54,906 nucleotides of DNA from Saprospiraceae bacterium UBA6168. GTDB taxonomy: Bacteria; Bacteroidota; Bacteroidia; Chitinophagales; Saprospiraceae. Below the pieces are notes generated by a model. That model was not told the origin of the DNA. It did no database searches and saw nothing but the letters and a program-made list of their open reading frames with translations. The stretch is taken from the NCBI GenBank assembly GCA_002435785.1, contig DIUC01000050.1:1-54906 (forward strand), written 5' to 3'. Shown here piece by piece: positions 15,351 through 24,055 of this stretch. A program made the translations under genes and the position numbers. Position 1 is the first letter of the stretch. Every line of letters starts with the position of its first letter.

Positions 15351-17273
15351 CTAATTCAACCATTTCCCCAAGAACCCCAGCATCGCCTTATAGACCTCGA
15401 AGCGGTTTTCTTCATTGTGGAAACCGTGGCCCTCGTCGTATTTCACCATATATAGTACCTCCACGCCCCGTTTGCGAAGCCCTGCCACGATTTGGTCGCT
15501 CTCGTCAATGTTCACCCGTGGGTCGTTGGCACCTTGTATGACGAAGAGCGGGCACTTGATTTTGTCAATATGGAAAACGGGCGAAGCGGCGTACATGGCA
15601 TCCTTGTCTTTCTGGGGGTTGCCCACCATTTCGTACATCATGTCGAGGTAGGGTTTCCAGTAGGGCGGGATGGTGTTCATGAAGGTGAACAGGTTCGAGA
15701 CGCCCACGTAATCTATTGCGCAAGCGTACAAATCCGGCGTAAAAGTGACCCCTGCCAAGGTGGCGTAGCCGCCATAGCTGCCGCCGTAGATGGCCACCCG
15801 TTTTGGGTCAGCGATACCTTCGGCAATGAGCCATTTCACGCCGTCGCTGATGTCGTCCTGCATTTTTTTGCCCCATTGCTTAAAGCTGCATTCCCAGAAC
15901 TTCCGGCCATAGCCGGTGCTGCCACGGTAGTTCATTTGCAGCACAGCATAGCCCCGGCTGGCCAAGAGTTGGATTTCGGGGTTGAAGCCCCAAGTATCCC
16001 TGACCCACGGCCCGCCGTGCGGGTTGACGATGACGGGAAGGTTTTTGGAGGGCTTTCCTAATGGCAGCGTCAGGTAGCCATGAATGGTGAGGCCATCTGA
16101 GGTCTGGTAGCTCACGGGATTCATCGGGGCCATGTCCTTCTCATCGAGCCAAGGGCTTACGTCCACGATTTTGGTCAGTGTGTCGGCCTTTTGGTCAAAG
16201 AAATAATAGGCGCCCAACGACCGGTCACTGTAGGTACGAACCATGAACTTGTCCTCGTCCTTGTTCATGGCGGTGATGACGATTTCGTAATTGCCAAGCT
16301 CCTGCTCAAGCCGCTGAAAAATCTGGCGGGTTTGCTCGTCAAGGAAATGAACCTGGCGCTTGTCGGTGGTGTAAACGATGGAACTTAGTTTGCGGCGCTT
16401 GCGGGAGTAGCCGAGGTGGGTCACGTCCACTTCGGGGTGGGCAAAAAGCGGTTCGCCGATTTCGTCGCCAGTGTTCAGGTCAATCTTGGTGATGACGCTG
16501 CGGTCACGGCCCCGATTGGATGATACATATAAATGGTGTTCGTTGTCAAAAGCGAAGAACAGTGGCGACACGCTTTCCCGGAAATCGGTGGTCAAAACGG
16601 CACGGAAAGGCTCGTCCTCGGTCGGGCGGTAGAGTAGGGTGGTGTTGGTGCCACCGAATATTTTGTTGGCGATGCGCAATTTGCCCTCGTGGTCGGTCAT
16701 CCAGCCGTCCATCGGCTCCATGGGGTTGGGGTTTTCGGCCAATTGGTGGATTTCCCCGGTGGTGATGTTGAGGCGATAGGGTTCAAAGAGCTGAGGATTG
16801 TTCTTGTTCATCGAGATGATTATCTCGTGCTCGATGTCTTCGAGGTCGTCAATCAGGTCAATGCGGACCCCGGCAAATGGGGTCAGGTCCTTTAGGTTGT
16901 TGCCGTCGGCGCCTACGGAATACAGATGGAAGTTTTCATCGCCGCCGTCATCCTTGGCAAACACGATACGGTTGTCCTTCCAGAAAAACCAAGCGATGTC
17001 CCGGTCGGTGACTTCCGTGATGCGACGCGCACGCTTACCATTCGGTTTTTGTACAAAGATGTTCAGCCGACGCTCGAAAGGGCCTAAGTAGGCGAACAAA
17101 TTGCCATCCGGGGAGAGTTGGTACCTTGATTTTTTGGGCAACCGGAAGAAATCCTCTACGGGGTATTGTTGCGTCTCTCCAAGGTCTCTGTAAAGGCGGG
17201 CGATTTCTTTTTTTGACGAAGGAAGGGCATTATCGCCCGGTAGTTTGAGGGCGTCGGTTTTCTTTTGACTCAT
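15351..17273 (-). CDS. S9 family prolyl oligopeptidase-like serine peptidase
   Basis: The 640-residue product starts at ATG 17273 (MSQKKTDALK); an upstream in-frame start adds a poorly conserved 35-residue extension. The N-terminal half (about 55-390) is a beta-propeller with repeated WD/TolB-like blades (DGNLFAYLGP, NRIVFAKDD). The C-terminal alpha/beta-hydrolase domain carries the triad S499 (GGSYGGYA), D584 (ANDPRVN) and H616 (EGHGF), plus the oxyanion segment NPHGGPW. No signal peptide is seen, so it probably acts in the cytoplasm as a peptidase trimming short peptides, such as acylaminoacyl or dipeptidyl peptides. It is monocistronic. Confidence 0.93.
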   Translation of the reverse strand: MSQKKTDALKLPGDNALPSSKKEIARLYRDLGETQQYPVEDFFRLPKKSRYQLSPDGNLFAYLGPFERRLNIFVQKPNGKRARRITEVTDRDIAWFFWKDNRIVFAKDDGGDENFHLYSVGADGNNLKDLTPFAGVRIDLIDDLEDIEHEIIISMNKNNPQLFEPYRLNITTGEIHQLAENPNPMEPMDGWMTDHEGKLRIANKIFGGTNTTLLYRPTEDEPFRAVLTTDFRESVSPLFFAFDNEHHLYVSSNRGRDRSVITKIDLNTGDEIGEPLFAHPEVDVTHLGYSRKRRKLSSIVYTTDKRQVHFLDEQTRQIFQRLEQELGNYEIVITAMNKDEDKFMVRTYSDRSLGAYYFFDQKADTLTKIVDVSPWLDEKDMAPMNPVSYQTSDGLTIHGYLTLPLGKPSKNLPVIVNPHGGPWVRDTWGFNPEIQLLASRGYAVLQMNYRGSTGYGRKFWECSFKQWGKKMQDDISDGVKWLIAEGIADPKRVAIYGGSYGGYATLAGVTFTPDLYACAIDYVGVSNLFTFMNTIPPYWKPYLDMMYEMVGNPQKDKDAMYAASPVFHIDKIKCPLFVIQGANDPRVNIDESDQIVAGLRKRGVEVLYMVKYDEGHGFHNEENRFEVYKAMLGFLGKWLN

Positions 17274-17539
17274 GTTAAATTCAAATTTTGAGCTGCAAAG
17301 TTGGTATTTTCGGTCGGGTAGCGTAAGGTTTCCTATTTTTTTACGCCAATTAATCCCAAAATCGTGATTTTTGTCCATGATTTTACGTTACTGGTCAATC
17401 GGAACGGCAGCCCTGATATTTTGCCGGATACCTTACGCCCGAAAGCGTGAAGTTGATGGAAAGTTGTTGTGAACTGCAACTTGTTGATAATCAAACGAGT
17501 TTTAAAAAGAAAACTTCTCACCAATAATCGCTTGAACCT

Positions 17540-17923
17540 ATGTACTCTGAAAACGAAATCTTGAAAGCCAAAAAGCGGGTAAAAGCCAAAAAGGCATTTT
17601 ATCAGCATCTCATGTCCTTTGCCATCGTAAACCTTTTTTTGCTTGCCCTAAATTTGTTGACCTCGCCCGGCTACTTGTGGTTTGTGTTTCCACTGCTGGG
17701 CTGGGGGGTCGGGTTGGCCTTCCATTACGTGGACGTTTTCGGGATACCCGGCTTCGATATTTTGAGCAAGGAATGGGAAGAGCGGGAGTTGGAAAAGGAG
17801 CTTAGGCAGGATAATGAGCCATCACAAATGGGCAAGCCAACGAAACCCAATAACATGCAGCAAGACAAAGGGCTGGAGCTTAAGGAGTTGCGTAGGAATT
17901 ACGACGAATCAGATTTTGTTTAA
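17540..17923 (+). CDS. 2TM domain-containing protein
   Basis: The 127-residue product has the pattern KAKKRVKAKKAFYQHLMSFA, two hydrophobic helices (about 25-42 and 48-67), then GFDILSKEWEERELEKEL. This is the 2TM domain (PF13239), in which the first helix carries a basic N-terminal stretch and the second is followed by an acidic/basic helix. In Bacteroidota the domain is found alone or fused to LytTR/histidine-kinase proteins; the stand-alone form has no assigned function. The next gene is a paralogue 25 bp downstream, with the same C-terminal LELKELRR.YDESD motif. Confidence 0.85.
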   Translation: MYSENEILKAKKRVKAKKAFYQHLMSFAIVNLFLLALNLLTSPGYLWFVFPLLGWGVGLAFHYVDVFGIPGFDILSKEWEERELEKELRQDNEPSQMGKPTKPNNMQQDKGLELKELRRNYDESDFV

Positions 17924-17948
17924 ACAAGTTTTCAAAAACCATTCGATT

Positions 17949-18311
17949 ATGTACAAAATACCAGACATCCATGAGGCTGCCCAAAAAAGGGTTCGCAGCA
18001 AAGCCAAATTTTACAAGCACTTGTTCTTTTACCTCGTGTTCAATGGCCTATTTTTTATGACTGCCGTAATTCAAGGTCATCCAATGGCGCCATTGACCGT
18101 TGCTTTTTTTTGGGGAATAGGACTGGTATCCCACTATCTAAAGGTTTTTGGCATGCCTGGAAGCGGGGTCCTCAGCCACGAATGGGAGGATCGGGAATAC
18201 CGTCGAGAATTGGAGCGTTTGCAGGGTCAAAGCAAAACCAGCATCCTACCAGATGAAGCGCTCGAACTTCGGGAAATGTCAAAAAAATACCGTGATTCTG
18301 ACCTTGTCTGA
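17949..18311 (+). CDS. 2TM domain-containing protein (tandem paralogue)
   Basis: The 120-residue product starts at ATG 17949; upstream in-frame starts lie within the preceding gene. It repeats the same layout: QKRVRSKAKFYKHLFFYLVF, two membrane helices, HEWEDREYRRELERL, and a C-terminal ALELREMSKKYRDSDLV. The conserved C-terminal tail shared by both copies (L-E-L-(K/R)-E-(L/M)-(R/S)) suggests a binding motif kept after duplication. They are probably co-transcribed. Confidence 0.85.
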   Translation: MYKIPDIHEAAQKRVRSKAKFYKHLFFYLVFNGLFFMTAVIQGHPMAPLTVAFFWGIGLVSHYLKVFGMPGSGVLSHEWEDREYRRELERLQGQSKTSILPDEALELREMSKKYRDSDLV

Positions 18312-18476
18312 AAATTTGATAGAAAATTGTACCTTTCGAATCGCATTGTATTTTTGTAAATTGAATACTTTATAAAAAGATTAAAATAACGCTTGAAAAA
18401 TATTTGTTGAGTCGTAAAAAACCTTCTAAATTTGACGACCTTTAAAAGTAGTTTTTGTGTTTATTTGTTTGGGTTA

Positions 18477-18505
18477 AAGACCTTCATCTCCCCGATGAGG
18501 GTCTT
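18477..18505. terminator. Possible hairpin terminator or attenuator
   Basis: AAGACCTTCATC pairs with GATGAGGGTCTT around a short loop, followed by ATTGTTTCT. It lies 166 nt after the 2TM pair and 85 nt before the DUF6580 gene. The weak T tract makes its role uncertain. The rest of 18312-18556 is AT-rich with nothing recognised. Confidence 0.4.
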
Positions 18506-18556
18506 ATTGTTTCTAATGATGCCTTTCATTTCCCTGCCAACTTTGTTGAAAAATCT

Positions 18557-18564
18557 TAGTTTTG
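18557..18564 (+). promoter_or_regulatory. Bacteroidota -7-like promoter box for the DUF6580 gene
   Basis: TAGTTTTG matches TAnnTTTG and ends 25 nt before ATG 18590. No -33 element was recognised at the expected distance. Confidence 0.45.
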
Positions 18565-18589
18565 TGCCCGAAAAAAAATCACATCTAAT

Positions 18590-19165
18590 ATGAATAATCA
18601 AATAAGCGCACGTTGGGGAATAGTAGCTGTCGTTGTTGTGTTGGTTGCGATGAGCCGCCTTATCCCTCACACCCTGGCTTCCAGCCTGTTCAATTTTTCA
18701 CCAATTGGTGGTATTGCCCTGTTTAGTGCAGCCTATTTCAAAAACAAGTACATGTCCTACCTACTGCCATTGGCAGCACTTTGGGTGAGCAATTTGCTGA
18801 TAAACAATATTTTCTATGCCCAGTATTTTGATGGGTTTTCTTGGTTTGCCAACCCGGAAGTTTATTTCGCCTTCTTGCTCATCGTACTGATGGGGTCTTC
18901 CCTTTTGAAAAAGATTTCAATGCCCCGGCTGGCAATAGCGGCTGTTTCCTCCTCATTGGTTTTTTTCGTTGTCACCAATTTTTATGTTTGGCTGAACACC
19001 ATACTCTATCCAAAAAACATGGCTGGCCTCGCAAGTTGCTATGTGGCAGCGATTCCTTTCTATTGGAACACTTTGGCGAGCGACCTGCTCTATGTTGGGG
19101 TGCTCTTTGGGTTGTTTGAATACGCAAAGCGCCAGTACCCAAGAATGGTGCTTGAGAAAGCCTGA
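18590..19165 (+). CDS. DUF6580 family integral membrane protein
   Basis: The 191-residue product has five to six hydrophobic helices. The family signature is near the N-terminus (FNFSPIGGIALFSAAYFKNK), with NFYVWL and IPFYWNTLASDLLYVGVLFG near the end. DUF6580 resembles the membrane component of small-molecule (ECF-type vitamin) transporters, so a transport role is plausible but unproven. No partner ATPase lies next to it. It is followed by a bidirectional-looking terminator. Confidence 0.85.
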   Translation: MNNQISARWGIVAVVVVLVAMSRLIPHTLASSLFNFSPIGGIALFSAAYFKNKYMSYLLPLAALWVSNLLINNIFYAQYFDGFSWFANPEVYFAFLLIVLMGSSLLKKISMPRLAIAAVSSSLVFFVVTNFYVWLNTILYPKNMAGLASCYVAAIPFYWNTLASDLLYVGVLFGLFEYAKRQYPRMVLEKA

Positions 19166-19196
19166 TTTAATGCAATAGCTTGATTTTCAGTTAATT

Positions 19197-19233
19197 AAAA
19201 AACCTGTTGCGCAATTTGCACAACAGGTTTTTT
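19197..19233. terminator. Strong hairpin terminator after the DUF6580 gene
   Basis: AAAAAACCTGTTG (19197-19209) is perfectly complementary to CAACAGGTTTTTT (19221-19233). The loop is 11 nt and can pair partly. The A and T tracts would allow termination on either strand. Confidence 0.88.
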
Positions 19234-19247
19234 GATTTATCCATCCA

Positions 19248-19439
19248 ATGACACCCTCCAATCAAAAAAAATCGAAACCACAAAAGCTCGAAGTCGGAAT
19301 TGACTTCACCATAGAAAATGGGCTTTATGTGTTTACAAGCGCCTACCTCCTCAGGCGTGGGTATTGCTGTGAGAATGCCTGCCGCAATTGCCCTTATGGC
19401 TTCAAAAAAGGCCAAGATTTGGGTCAAACCAAACGTTAG
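19248..19439 (+). CDS. DUF5522 family small cysteine-rich protein
   Basis: The 63-residue product matches DUF5522: EVGIDFTIENGLYVFTSAYL, then RRGYCCENACRNCPYGF. The closely spaced cysteines (CC..AC..C) suggest a metal or iron-sulfur site. It starts 15 nt after the terminator hairpin and its last 4 bp overlap the convergent gene on the other strand. Its function has not been assigned to my knowledge. Confidence 0.85.
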   Translation: MTPSNQKKSKPQKLEVGIDFTIENGLYVFTSAYLLRRGYCCENACRNCPYGFKKGQDLGQTKR

Positions 19440-19804
19440 CCAATGGCATCCGCCTCTTTCTCGAAGAGCTTCCTTGCGAGGGTGCCAGTTTGTGCGCCCA
19501 AGCCACCGAGTAGCCCACCAATGAAGCCTGTGACTGGAATCAAATAGCCCTGCCCAATTTTGAACAATGACCCGATTTGACCACCCAACTGGGCCATATT
19601 GGCACTGTTTAGCAACCCTGCATAGCCGCTCCATAGCAAGGCAGCGGCGGCTGTGCCTGCGGCAAAACTGACGGCACTATTCTCGTACCGGAACAGGAAC
19701 CCCACCAAGGCGGCCACGATGGCAATGGACCAGAATGGGAAAAAGTATTGTGCCACAAAACCAAGCACCAAGATTATTAATGTTTGAAGACCAAACTTTT
19801 TCAT
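19436..19804 (-). CDS. Small glycine-rich membrane protein of unknown function
   Basis: The 122-residue product starts at ATG 19804 (MKKFGLQTLIILVLGF). An upstream TTG would add seven charged residues and is less likely. There are three to four hydrophobic segments (8-20, 24-40, 50-66 and a Gly-rich one around 88-105, VTGFIGGLLGGLGAQTG). The Gly-rich stretch resembles small channel-like or holin-like membrane proteins, but I recognise no family. It converges on the DUF5522 gene with a 4-bp overlap and lies 36 bp after the penicillin-acylase gene on the same strand, so those two may be co-transcribed. Confidence 0.7.
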   Translation of the reverse strand: MKKFGLQTLIILVLGFVAQYFFPFWSIAIVAALVGFLFRYENSAVSFAAGTAAAALLWSGYAGLLNSANMAQLGGQIGSLFKIGQGYLIPVTGFIGGLLGGLGAQTGTLARKLFEKEADAIG

Positions 19805-19840
19805 TTTATATTTTTTTGAGGCCAAAAACTGCCTGATGTG

Positions 19841-22303
19841 TTAGTTTATTTCGATGGAGAAAAGAAGGGGCTTTCGGGAATCCGCTTCGTTTTTCATAAA
19901 AAACAGCTCATTGTATTCTCCAGCTACCCATTTGTCGAGGCCAGTGGCGTAGTAGGGGCTGCCGGGATTGCCGGATTGGCCGCCGGGAAAAACGCCCCAC
20001 CCCTTAACCTCGTCGCCCAACTCCACCACCATTCGCCAAGAGGGGCCATTGCCGCCCGAAACGGCGTTCAAAGCCTGACTGTAACCACCTATCGGCAAGT
20101 CCATTTTAGAAAAGGCTGGGATGCGGGCGAGGTGCATAATCGAAGTTTTTTTGTAAACCGACCAGGCGAAATCCGGCTTCAAGAGGTCGTCCGCCAGTGT
20201 TTTGAGGGCCTCCACAAATGCGGCTGTGGCGATTTGCTTGGCGGTTTCCCGTTCCGGTGTTTTTTGGTCGTCAAAAATGGGGTCATTCGGGCTGTACGTC
20301 AGCAATTCTATGGCCCGCCACTTTTCGGGCATGAGGATAGGCACGGAATCCTTCCAAACCATTACCTCATCAAAAGCCATTTCGTAAAACTTCTCCCACC
20401 AAGTCGTGAACACCACCGGCTCGACTTTGTCCTTTTCAAAACGGAAGTCCCACTGGCGCATTTTTGACAAAATGCTCATTTGTACGGTGCTCAGTTTAGT
20501 GGTGTCCACTTGACCGATTAGCGCCGTAAGCCCCTCTGAGGCATGAAGGCTGAAGTTGTCGTTTTGCAATTTCATCATGTCCAGCACGGTAATGCTGTCC
20601 ATCTCGGCCAGCCGCTGGTTGAGGTACCTGCCCCGATAGTGGTCAAAGTAGGGGCTGTTGTAATAGTAGGGATAACTTGGGTCGGTGGAGTTTTGATTGG
20701 CGGACGACACGAAACCCCGTCCAGGGTTTTTGATGGTAGGCACCTGGTTGCGTGGTACATAGCCTGCCCATGCGTTTTTTGAGTTGGTTCCATCTTGCAA
20801 AAAACGGCCTTGTTCCTTGTTTTTTACCGGAAAAAGGCCATTGGCAGTAATGGCGATGTCACCCGTTTTTGAGGCAAAAACAAAGTTCTGCGCTGGGTAA
20901 TCGTAGTTGGCGAGGGCACGGCGGTAGTCTTCGTAGTTTTTGCCGCTGTTCAGCCCAAGGAACGTGAACAAATCCCTGGGGTTGGGCGATTCCAACCCAA
21001 TCCAGTGCATGGCCAAGTCGGCCCATGGCTCTTCTTTCGATTCATAAACCACTGGCCCCCATTCGGTCCAGCGAACGGTATCGTAAACGGCGGCGGATTG
21101 ACCCTTTACCCTAAAGGAATCCACCACGATTTTGGCTGGTTTTACGCCACCATCATACTGGTAGGAGGTCTTGGCGGCGTCGGTCCACGCAATATGGTAC
21201 CAATCATTGACGTCATGCCCAACGTTGGTTTCGCCCCAAGCGATGTTTTCATTAAACCCAATCAGTACCCCCGGAATGCCCGGCACGGAAACGCCGTAAA
21301 AATTAGCTTCGGGGGTATGGATTTGAAGTTCGAACCATATAGATGGCAGCGTGAGCTTCAAGTGGGGGTCGTTGGCAAGGATTGGCTTGCCAGAGCGGGT
21401 CTTGCTGCCCGCCACTGCCCAATTGTTGCTGCCAAGTACGCCACGTTCTTTTTCGTAAACCTTGTGGCGGATGAGGCCGATTGCTTCTTCGACTACAGGT
21501 TTTTTGGCAGGTTTGGTGGGCGCAAATTTCCACGGCGTACCAGTTGGAATAACGGGTGACTGCTTGGGGTTGATTTCCGGGTAGAGCTTCTCAAAGAGCG
21601 GCTTGCCCAATATTTTCAGTGCGTTGGATGCTTCGAGGTCGTCTTCGCCAAAGCAGAGCGTCTGGTCCATGTACTTTTTCACCAAGGCCGATTTGTAAAA
21701 GTTCCATTGCTCTGGCTTGTAGCCCAACAGCTTGAACTCCAGCGGGTAATCCTTTGGTTGCAAGTCGGCCAAATAGCGGTTCAGGCCTGCAGTGTAGGCT
21801 TCCATCATGGCCGCTACTTCCTTGTCCTGCCGCCAGCTTGCAGCGGCTCTCTCTGCACCGACAGTCATGCCCTGCCTGCGCTTCAACTTGTCGCTGTCCA
21901 AAGCCCCAGCCCCGACCACCTCGGCCAATCGGCCACCAGCCGCACGGCTAACCAAGTCCATTTGGAATAGGCGCAATTTGGCGGTCACGTAGCCTTGAGC
22001 AAAGAGCGCATCCTCCATGTTTTCAGCGAAAATATGCGGCACCAGCCGCTCGTCGAACATGATTTTCACCTTACCCTTCATTTCTGGCACTTCTATTTTC
22101 ATAGGTTTCAGTCCATCAATGGACTCTGCATTTTGCCAAAAACCCAAGAAAGGGCTAAAAAAAGGCCCAAGCGGCGGCACGGTCGTTTCCTTGAACTTGC
22201 CGGGTTCTTCGACAATTGGCTCCTTCAAGACAAAGGGCTTGTCCAAGAAATAAATGGCCGTAAGCAAGGCACAAAGGGATAGCAGGAATTTTACGATTTT
22301 CAT
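19841..22303 (-). CDS. Penicillin acylase family N-terminal nucleophile hydrolase
   Basis: The 820-residue product has an N-terminal signal or anchor helix (KIVKFLLSLCALLTAIYFL) and lies in the periplasm by inference. The A-chain region carries GYVTAKLRLFQMDLVSRAAG. The autocatalytic cleavage site is G291-S292 in GVLGSNNWAVAGSKTRSG, with S292 the predicted nucleophile of the B chain. LANDPHL, GVSVPGIPGVLIGFNENIAW and YPAQNFVFAS follow. Family members cleave amides such as penicillin side chains, N-acyl homoserine lactones or cyclic imides; the substrate here is unknown. Length and order of motifs are typical. It is followed by the small membrane gene. Confidence 0.93.
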   Translation of the reverse strand: MKIVKFLLSLCALLTAIYFLDKPFVLKEPIVEEPGKFKETTVPPLGPFFSPFLGFWQNAESIDGLKPMKIEVPEMKGKVKIMFDERLVPHIFAENMEDALFAQGYVTAKLRLFQMDLVSRAAGGRLAEVVGAGALDSDKLKRRQGMTVGAERAAASWRQDKEVAAMMEAYTAGLNRYLADLQPKDYPLEFKLLGYKPEQWNFYKSALVKKYMDQTLCFGEDDLEASNALKILGKPLFEKLYPEINPKQSPVIPTGTPWKFAPTKPAKKPVVEEAIGLIRHKVYEKERGVLGSNNWAVAGSKTRSGKPILANDPHLKLTLPSIWFELQIHTPEANFYGVSVPGIPGVLIGFNENIAWGETNVGHDVNDWYHIAWTDAAKTSYQYDGGVKPAKIVVDSFRVKGQSAAVYDTVRWTEWGPVVYESKEEPWADLAMHWIGLESPNPRDLFTFLGLNSGKNYEDYRRALANYDYPAQNFVFASKTGDIAITANGLFPVKNKEQGRFLQDGTNSKNAWAGYVPRNQVPTIKNPGRGFVSSANQNSTDPSYPYYYNSPYFDHYRGRYLNQRLAEMDSITVLDMMKLQNDNFSLHASEGLTALIGQVDTTKLSTVQMSILSKMRQWDFRFEKDKVEPVVFTTWWEKFYEMAFDEVMVWKDSVPILMPEKWRAIELLTYSPNDPIFDDQKTPERETAKQIATAAFVEALKTLADDLLKPDFAWSVYKKTSIMHLARIPAFSKMDLPIGGYSQALNAVSGGNGPSWRMVVELGDEVKGWGVFPGGQSGNPGSPYYATGLDKWVAGEYNELFFMKNEADSRKPLLFSIEIN

Positions 22304-22364
22304 AGATTTTGGTAAGAAGTTTTGCTGCGCAAGTCAGTGTTTGGTTTTTGATTTTATTGGGAAA

Positions 22365-22790
22365 TCATGCGAAAAGCGGGGTGCCGAACGACACCCTAAC
22401 CTCTGGGGAGAAACGAACCGAAACCTTCACAGTCAATGGGTTTATGGCTTCAATTCTCGCTTTTTCGTGCAGCTTCAAGGCGTTTTTTAGTGTAGTAAAA
22501 ACAAGGTTCACAGGTGAGTTGCCCTTGTTTTCCGCCAATATGGCCTCCACCCTGCCAAGCGGGAATGCCTCAAAATCGCTCTGCATTTCAATCTCCAAGG
22601 TTGGGTTGATGGAAACGGACAACGCAAAATAGGTGGTCTTGAAGCCATAAGCCTCCAATTTTGGAAGGGTGGAAATCCAGCCGTCAATGATTTGGGAGCC
22701 TTTTTCTTTGGCCGCTTCGCCCAAGGAGGCCGCTTGCTCCTTGATGGATTCGCCAGCGGTGTTGATGGTTTGCTTAATTTTTTCAAACAT
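22365..22790 (-). CDS. Hypothetical protein with amphipathic N-terminus
   Basis: The 141-residue product starts at ATG 22790. The N-terminal 40 residues (MFEKIKQTINTAGESIKEQA...) look like an amphipathic helix, followed by a beta-rich domain with SVSINPTLEIEMQSDFEAFP, PVNLVFTTLKNAL and VKVSVRFSPEVRVSFG. No family is recognised. It lies 61 bp before the penicillin-acylase gene on the same strand and may be its operon partner. Confidence 0.7.
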   Translation of the reverse strand: MFEKIKQTINTAGESIKEQAASLGEAAKEKGSQIIDGWISTLPKLEAYGFKTTYFALSVSINPTLEIEMQSDFEAFPLGRVEAILAENKGNSPVNLVFTTLKNALKLHEKARIEAINPLTVKVSVRFSPEVRVSFGTPLFA

Positions 22791-22945
22791 GGCCAATAGT
22801 ATTTTGAATCCGCCAAAGGTAGAAAATTAGTTTTACTCCAAAATCAAAGCGTTCAGGCATGAACAGCCTGTTTTTTGTCGAAGAAACTGCTGGCAATCCA
22901 ATGCAATTAACTTACCTTTAGCCAATTCAAAACCAACCCTTTTTC

Positions 22946-23836
22946 ATGACAGTTTTGCAAATCAATGGGCTGACGAAACGCTATGGCGCTATCACGGCAG
23001 TCAACAACCTGAACCTTCAAATAGCAGCGGGCAATGTGTACGGAATTCTTGGCCCGAATGGCAGCGGAAAGACCACAACGCTCGGCACCGTGCTTGGCAT
23101 TATCAGGCCAGACAGTGGAGCCTACACTTGGTTTGATGGCCAATACGGCACCGACGAGCGGATGCACATCGGCTCCCTGTTGGAGACGCCCAATTTTTAC
23201 CCGTACCTCTCGCCAGTGAAGAACCTCGAACTAACGGCTCATATCAAAAAGATTGCGGCACCAAAAATTGACCCCATTCTTGAATTGGTCAACCTGGCCC
23301 AACGGCGTGATTCCCCATTCAGCACCTTTTCTTTTGGGATGAAACAGCGCCTTGCCATTGCATCAGCACTGATTGGCGACCCTCAAGTCCTGATTTTTGA
23401 CGAGCCTACCAATGGTCTCGACCCCCAGGGCATTGCGGAGGTGCGGGAAATCATCCAACGGATTGCGGGCGAAGGCAAGACCATCATCATGGCCAGTCAT
23501 ATCCTCGACGAGGTGGAGAAAGTGTGCAGCCACGTGGCCATCATCAAGCAGGGAAGGCTTTTGGCAAGCGGTGAGGTCGGGGCCATCCTCAGCAATGACC
23601 ACCAAGTGGACATTGCGGCAGCAGACCTCGGCAGGCTGAGGGAGTTGTTGGCGGGATACCCTGGCGTGAACAGTGTGGTGGAAAAGAACAAGGTGCTGCA
23701 ACTCCAAGTCAGCCCAGCGCTCACCGCCGCCCAACTGAACCAGCTCGCTTTTGACAACGGCTTGGTAATCAGCCACTTGGTACTGAAACCCAAAAGCCTC
23801 GAATCGGAGTTCTTGGAAATTACCGCAGGAAAATAA
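22946..23836 (+). CDS. ABC transporter ATP-binding protein (BcrA/Nod-type ABC-2 exporter)
   Basis: The 296-residue product is a single nucleotide-binding domain: Walker A GPNGSGKT (36-43), signature FSFGMKQRLAIA (128-139), Walker B VLIFDEPTNGLDP (148-160) and H-loop IMASHILDEVEK. The 80-residue C-terminal extension (DIAAADLGRLRELL...) is typical of the drug/bacitracin exporter class. Its permease is 219 bp downstream, but a MITE-like inverted repeat occupies the gap. The substrate is unknown; lipid, drug or peptide export is usual for this class. Confidence 0.94.
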   Translation: MTVLQINGLTKRYGAITAVNNLNLQIAAGNVYGILGPNGSGKTTTLGTVLGIIRPDSGAYTWFDGQYGTDERMHIGSLLETPNFYPYLSPVKNLELTAHIKKIAAPKIDPILELVNLAQRRDSPFSTFSFGMKQRLAIASALIGDPQVLIFDEPTNGLDPQGIAEVREIIQRIAGEGKTIIMASHILDEVEKVCSHVAIIKQGRLLASGEVGAILSNDHQVDIAAADLGRLRELLAGYPGVNSVVEKNKVLQLQVSPALTAAQLNQLAFDNGLVISHLVLKPKSLESEFLEITAGK

Positions 23837-23846
23837 TTGGCTGTCC

Positions 23847-24007
23847 AGGAACGTGTGAAAGATAAGTTGTTGCTTTCGGCGAGTGTATTTTTTCGGCTGG
23901 CAAGGCACTAAAACAGGCGCATAGTGGTGCTAAGCAACTGTTTAGGTAACGAAGCCAGCGGGAAAAAGACGCCGCCCAAAGTGACAAGTTATTTTTCACA
24001 CGTTCCT
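23847..24007. mobile_element. MITE-like imperfect inverted-repeat element between two ABC transporter genes
   Basis: The 161-bp segment folds back on itself. AGGAACGTGTGAAAGATAAG at the left pairs with the right end (...ATTTTTCACACGTTCCT). Inner similarity, including CGGCTGGC versus its complement GCCAGCG, continues almost to the centre. There is no open frame. Terminal inverted repeats, small size and location inside an operon fit a non-autonomous mobile element. No target-site duplication is evident (left flank GGCTGTCC, right flank TAACTCAT). Confidence 0.72.
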
Positions 24008-24055
24008 TAACTCATCAAACTCATTAAACCCTTCTGGGTTAAACAAATAACAACC

